This document shows positions 14,062 to 16,199 of a stretch of DNA of 16,199 nt, piece after piece (position 1 is the stretch's first letter; each line of letters opens with the position of its first letter). The notes beneath the pieces are model-generated. The model did no database searches, was not told where the DNA came from, and was given only the letters and a program-made list of their open reading frames with translations. Where the stretch lies: contig NJDO01000031.1 in assembly GCA_002254385.1 (NCBI GenBank), forward strand, positions 1 to 16,199, written 5' to 3'. This DNA is from Thermoplasmatales archaeon ex4484_6. GTDB lineage: Archaea; Thermoplasmatota; Penumbrarchaeia; Penumbrarchaeales; Penumbrarchaeaceae. The position numbers were made by a program, and so were the translations under genes.

Positions 14062-14844
14062 ATGTGTACAGGATGGTGCATATTATTGAGAATAGAATTC
14101 CTCGATACGATATCCAGACAGGGTTCCGCATTCACTTTCGAGGATGCTCTCAGGGCATCGAGTGCCAGAAGGGAAACTCTGTGGACCATACTATCGCGGC
14201 TGGAAAAGAAGGGCTGGATCGAGCGCATCGGGAAGGGCAAGTACATGATAATCCCCCTGGGGGCCGAGAAGGGGAAATACACCCTGCACGAGTTCGTCAT
14301 AGGGTCCATGCTCGCACAACCCTACTGCATATCATACTGGAGCGCCCTGCATCATCATGGTCTGACCGAACAGATTCCCAACATGGTGTTCATCCAGACC
14401 ACTTCAAGGAAGAAAGTTCAAAAACAGAAGATATTCGGTGTCGAGTACCGCATAATCAGGATAAAAGAGGAAAAAATATTCGGAGTTGAAAGAAATTGGG
14501 TAGAGGATACACAAATCAATATAACTGATCGGGAAAAGACCCTAATCGACTGCCTGGACAAGCCTCAGTATTGTGGTGGTGTGGTGGAGGTCGCAAAGGC
14601 ACTCAACAACGAAAAACCGGATGCCGAACGATTACACCTTTACGCCGGGAAGATCGGAAACAGTGCCGTTATGAGGAGACTGGGATACCTGTCCGAGACA
14701 ATGGGCATCGACCTTCAACTACCGAAGATCGAGACAAGGAACTATGTATACCTTGACCCCACCATGCCGAAGAGGGGAAAAAAGAACGCAAGATGGAGGT
14801 TGATCATCAACCTGGACGAAAAGATGTTGGGGGAACTGGAATGA
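14062..14844 (+). CDS. abiEi: AbiEi-like antitoxin / winged-helix regulator
   Basis: A 260-residue protein of the AbiEi (COG5340) type, the antitoxin and autorepressor of type IV AbiE systems. Residues 10-65 form a winged helix: FLDTISRQGSAFTFEDAL, then RRETLWTILSRLEKKGWIER and the wing KGKYMIIPLG. The C-terminal domain begins with the family block EFVIGSMLAQPYCISYWSAL followed by HHHGLTEQIPNMVFIQTT, and later ITDREKTLIDCLDKPQYCGG. It ends within an ATGA overlap with the toxin gene, so translation is coupled. The start is uncertain: ATG 14062 is used, but TTG at codon 9, with GGATGGTG upstream, would give a more family-like N-terminus. Base composition is visibly A+T-richer than that of the housekeeping genes, consistent with transfer. 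Confidence 0.87.
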   Translation: MCTGWCILLRIEFLDTISRQGSAFTFEDALRASSARRETLWTILSRLEKKGWIERIGKGKYMIIPLGAEKGKYTLHEFVIGSMLAQPYCISYWSALHHHGLTEQIPNMVFIQTTSRKKVQKQKIFGVEYRIIRIKEEKIFGVERNWVEDTQINITDREKTLIDCLDKPQYCGGVVEVAKALNNEKPDAERLHLYAGKIGNSAVMRRLGYLSETMGIDLQLPKIETRNYVYLDPTMPKRGKKNARWRLIINLDEKMLGELE

Positions 14845-15632
14845 TCCCTCTGAGCGAAATAAAGGAAAAGGCAAGGGAGCATGGTGTACCCATCTCCACC
14901 ATCGAGAGGGATTATGTTCAGGGTTGGCTCCTGAGATCCCTGTCGGGGAATAACAAGATGGTGCTGAAAGGTGGTACCGGTATCAGAAAGGCATATTTCC
15001 CCGATTACAGGTTCTCGGACGATCTGGATTTCACTCTTCTCAAGGACATTGATGCGGAAGGGATATCTGATATGATGGAAAAGGCCATTAGCGATTGTGG
15101 TAGAAGAAGCGGCATCTCCTTTTCAGGAACATCGAAGCTGATCGAGAACGAGAATGGATTCAAGACGGATGTCTATTTCCGTATCACGCAACGTGGAAAT
15201 GGAAAAACGAGGATCAAGATGGATATAACAAAGCCAGAGAATGAGAAGGTAATGCTTCCGATAAAGAAAAAGGAAGTGATACACGCATATTCCGATTTTC
15301 TACATGCCAGGATAGAGATATATTCACTAGAGGAAATATTCGCGGAAAAGATAAGAAGTATCTTTCAAAGAACAAGACCGAGAGATCTCTATGACCTGTG
15401 GCATCTCTGGGACAGGGCCGACATACAAAAAGCGATCAGTATTCTGCCTGGAAAATTCAAGGCCAGGGATATCATGCCAGATCTCATTGATCTCAGGAGA
15501 AGAAAAGACGATTTCAAGAATGCATGGAAGAACTCGCTCAGACATCAATTGAGGGAACTGCCCGATTTTGATGTTGTGTTCGAAAATATACTTGGAAATA
15601 CCAAAACCATCATCAACGGGAGTTCATCATGA
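14841..15632 (+). CDS. abiEii: AbiEii-like nucleotidyltransferase toxin
   Basis: A 263-residue protein of the AbiEii/AbiGii family (DUF1814-type nucleotidyltransferase), the toxin partner of AbiEi. VLKGGTGIRKAYFPDYRFSD (41-60) followed by DLDF carries the GG motif (44-45) and the catalytic DxD (D61, D63). RIKMDIT places a third acidic residue at D128, and EIFAEKIRSIFQRTRPRDLY (165-184) is the conserved family helix pair. Characterised relatives transfer nucleotides to RNA, including tRNA acceptor ends in MenT-type relatives, and abort phage infection or arrest growth. All key residues are intact, so the toxin looks functional. ATG 14841 overlaps the antitoxin stop as ATGA. Its own stop likewise overlaps the next ATG. 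Confidence 0.9.
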   Translation: MIPLSEIKEKAREHGVPISTIERDYVQGWLLRSLSGNNKMVLKGGTGIRKAYFPDYRFSDDLDFTLLKDIDAEGISDMMEKAISDCGRRSGISFSGTSKLIENENGFKTDVYFRITQRGNGKTRIKMDITKPENEKVMLPIKKKEVIHAYSDFLHARIEIYSLEEIFAEKIRSIFQRTRPRDLYDLWHLWDRADIQKAISILPGKFKARDIMPDLIDLRRRKDDFKNAWKNSLRHQLRELPDFDVVFENILGNTKTIINGSSS

Positions 15633-16056
15633 ACCCTGCCCAAAAAGTAATATCCGACCTCTATGAGAATTGCGGAGTGGGAACCACCACATCATAGAGC
15701 AGATCGATCGGATCTCTTACAAGGTATTCTTCGGGAGTACAGGCAAATCAATTGAGTTATATGAAGACAATCTCAAAGGCATAGATACTCCTCTGGACAT
15801 TCTCAAGGCGGGCCATCTACCCTCCGCATTGGAGTTCAAACTGAACTTTCTGGCATATACCATCGGGGCATCGATGGATCTGATTGATGAGAAAGCTCGA
15901 CGTTTTCTCGTTTTTAAACGTAAGGAATTGGCCAAAGAATACGAGATCGAAAACACTCCATTATTACGACTAAGGAATGCAATTGAGGAACAATGGATCT
16001 CATTATCTTCCGGTAACGAGATGTTCGGGAACAGTAATGATGTTTGTATCACTCAT

Positions 16057-16182
16057 GGTAGAAAATCGGATACGAATGATAATGCATTCGTATCCGAACT
16101 CTTAACCCCCACCCCCGGGGTATGGTCGGTAAGAGGAATCAGGGTGTATTTAAAGAGACGGACGACTGGATGCTTGGTTTGA
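16057..16182 (+). repeat. Direct repeat B, right flank of the AbiE cassette
   Basis: About 126 bases, same orientation as 13801-13924. It keeps the palindrome, the C-rich tract (acccccaccccc), a TATA-like tatttaaa at 16147-16154 and the closing gactggatgcttggtttga. The third ORF runs into it, so its last ~40 residues are probably not native protein. If the TATA-like box is active it would drive whatever lies beyond the right edge. Confidence 0.75.
16066..16097. promoter_or_regulatory. Perfect 13-bp-arm palindrome in repeat B
   Basis: TCGGATACGAATG (16066-16078) and CATTCGTATCCGA (16085-16097) are perfectly complementary around ATAATG. This is the intact version of the palindrome in repeat A. 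It is a candidate protein-binding site, a recombinase core or the stem of a small RNA. Confidence 0.5.
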
Positions 16183-16199
16183 AAGAGATATTCGGTCAG

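Larger units (their letters stand above)
15629..16182 (+). pseudogene. Frameshifted third ORF of the AbiE cassette, unknown family
   Basis: ATG 15629 overlaps the toxin stop as ATGA, with GGAG about 6 bases upstream, so a third gene was evidently coupled. Its frame reads MNPAQKVISDLYENCGVGTT and stops at TAG 15695-15697. A different frame, open from 15667, continues with HHIIEQIDRISYKVFFGSTG and is protein-like to about residue HG at 16056 (LRLRNAIEEQWISL near the end). It then reads through the flanking repeat to TGA 16180. A one-base slip between 15667 and 15695 would join the frames. I do not recognise the family: it is soluble and mixed helical/strand in look. It may be a decayed third component, a gene truncated by the repeat, or a sequence error; a second start (TTG 15670) is also conceivable. 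Confidence 0.55.

Noticed and set aside
15640..15700. Programmed -1 frameshift in the third ORF
   Set aside because: The A-rich slip-prone site near 15642 lies before a TGA (15664-15666) in the receiving frame, and no slippery heptamer is seen in the usable window 15667-15695.
13801..16182. CRISPR array
   Set aside because: Only two repeat copies exist, each about 125 bases long, separated by genes rather than spacers.
13801..16182. Insertion sequence or composite transposon
   Set aside because: No transposase or integrase is encoded between or next to the repeats, and the repeats are direct without visible target-site duplications.

Overview
The window is archaeal chromosome. It carries an archaeal-type tyrosyl-tRNA synthetase, the D subunit of the archaeal/vacuolar ATPase, aEF-1beta, a UPF0201 protein, a four-CxxC zinc-ribbon microprotein and TATA-type promoters, several of them about 26 bases upstream of a start codon (leaderless mRNA). 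Membrane-tethered winged-helix regulators and the overall gene style fit Euryarchaeota, perhaps Thermoplasmatota; that lineage guess is inference, and no marker here settles it.

Left edge (1-520): a tRNA-Asn(GTT) gene on the minus strand with an encoded CCA. Its 3' end plus 25 bases of flank is repeated exactly 153 bases away, which is the signature of an integrase attachment site. Between the copies lies a small foldable segment with a third, inverted tRNA 3' fragment. Nothing else is coded there.

Housekeeping region (521-13587): a membrane-anchored regulator with two winged helices; a translation operon (zinc ribbon, aEF-1beta, UPF0201); a secreted or membrane-anchored DUF192 protein; a membrane-anchored J-domain protein; a DUF711 protein; a thioredoxin; a TrmB-like regulator; a UPF0104 flippase-like membrane protein; an OPT-family transporter behind an orphan atpD; tyrS with a large insertion just before its KMSKS loop; and, divergent from tyrS, a DUF2797 protein.

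Right edge (13588-16199): an accessory module with A+T-richer sequence. It holds an AbiEi-like regulator/antitoxin, an AbiEii-like nucleotidyltransferase toxin overlapping it by ATGA, and a third ORF overlapping the toxin gene by another ATGA and then broken by a frameshift. The module is bracketed by two direct repeats of about 125 bases (13801-13924 and 16057-16182), roughly four fifths identical by eye. Each repeat holds a 13-bp-arm palindrome, a C-rich tract and a TATA-like box. This bracketed toxin-antitoxin cassette with an unrecognised third gene is the most interesting part of the window. The tRNA attachment-site scar at the opposite end is the second sign of mobile DNA.
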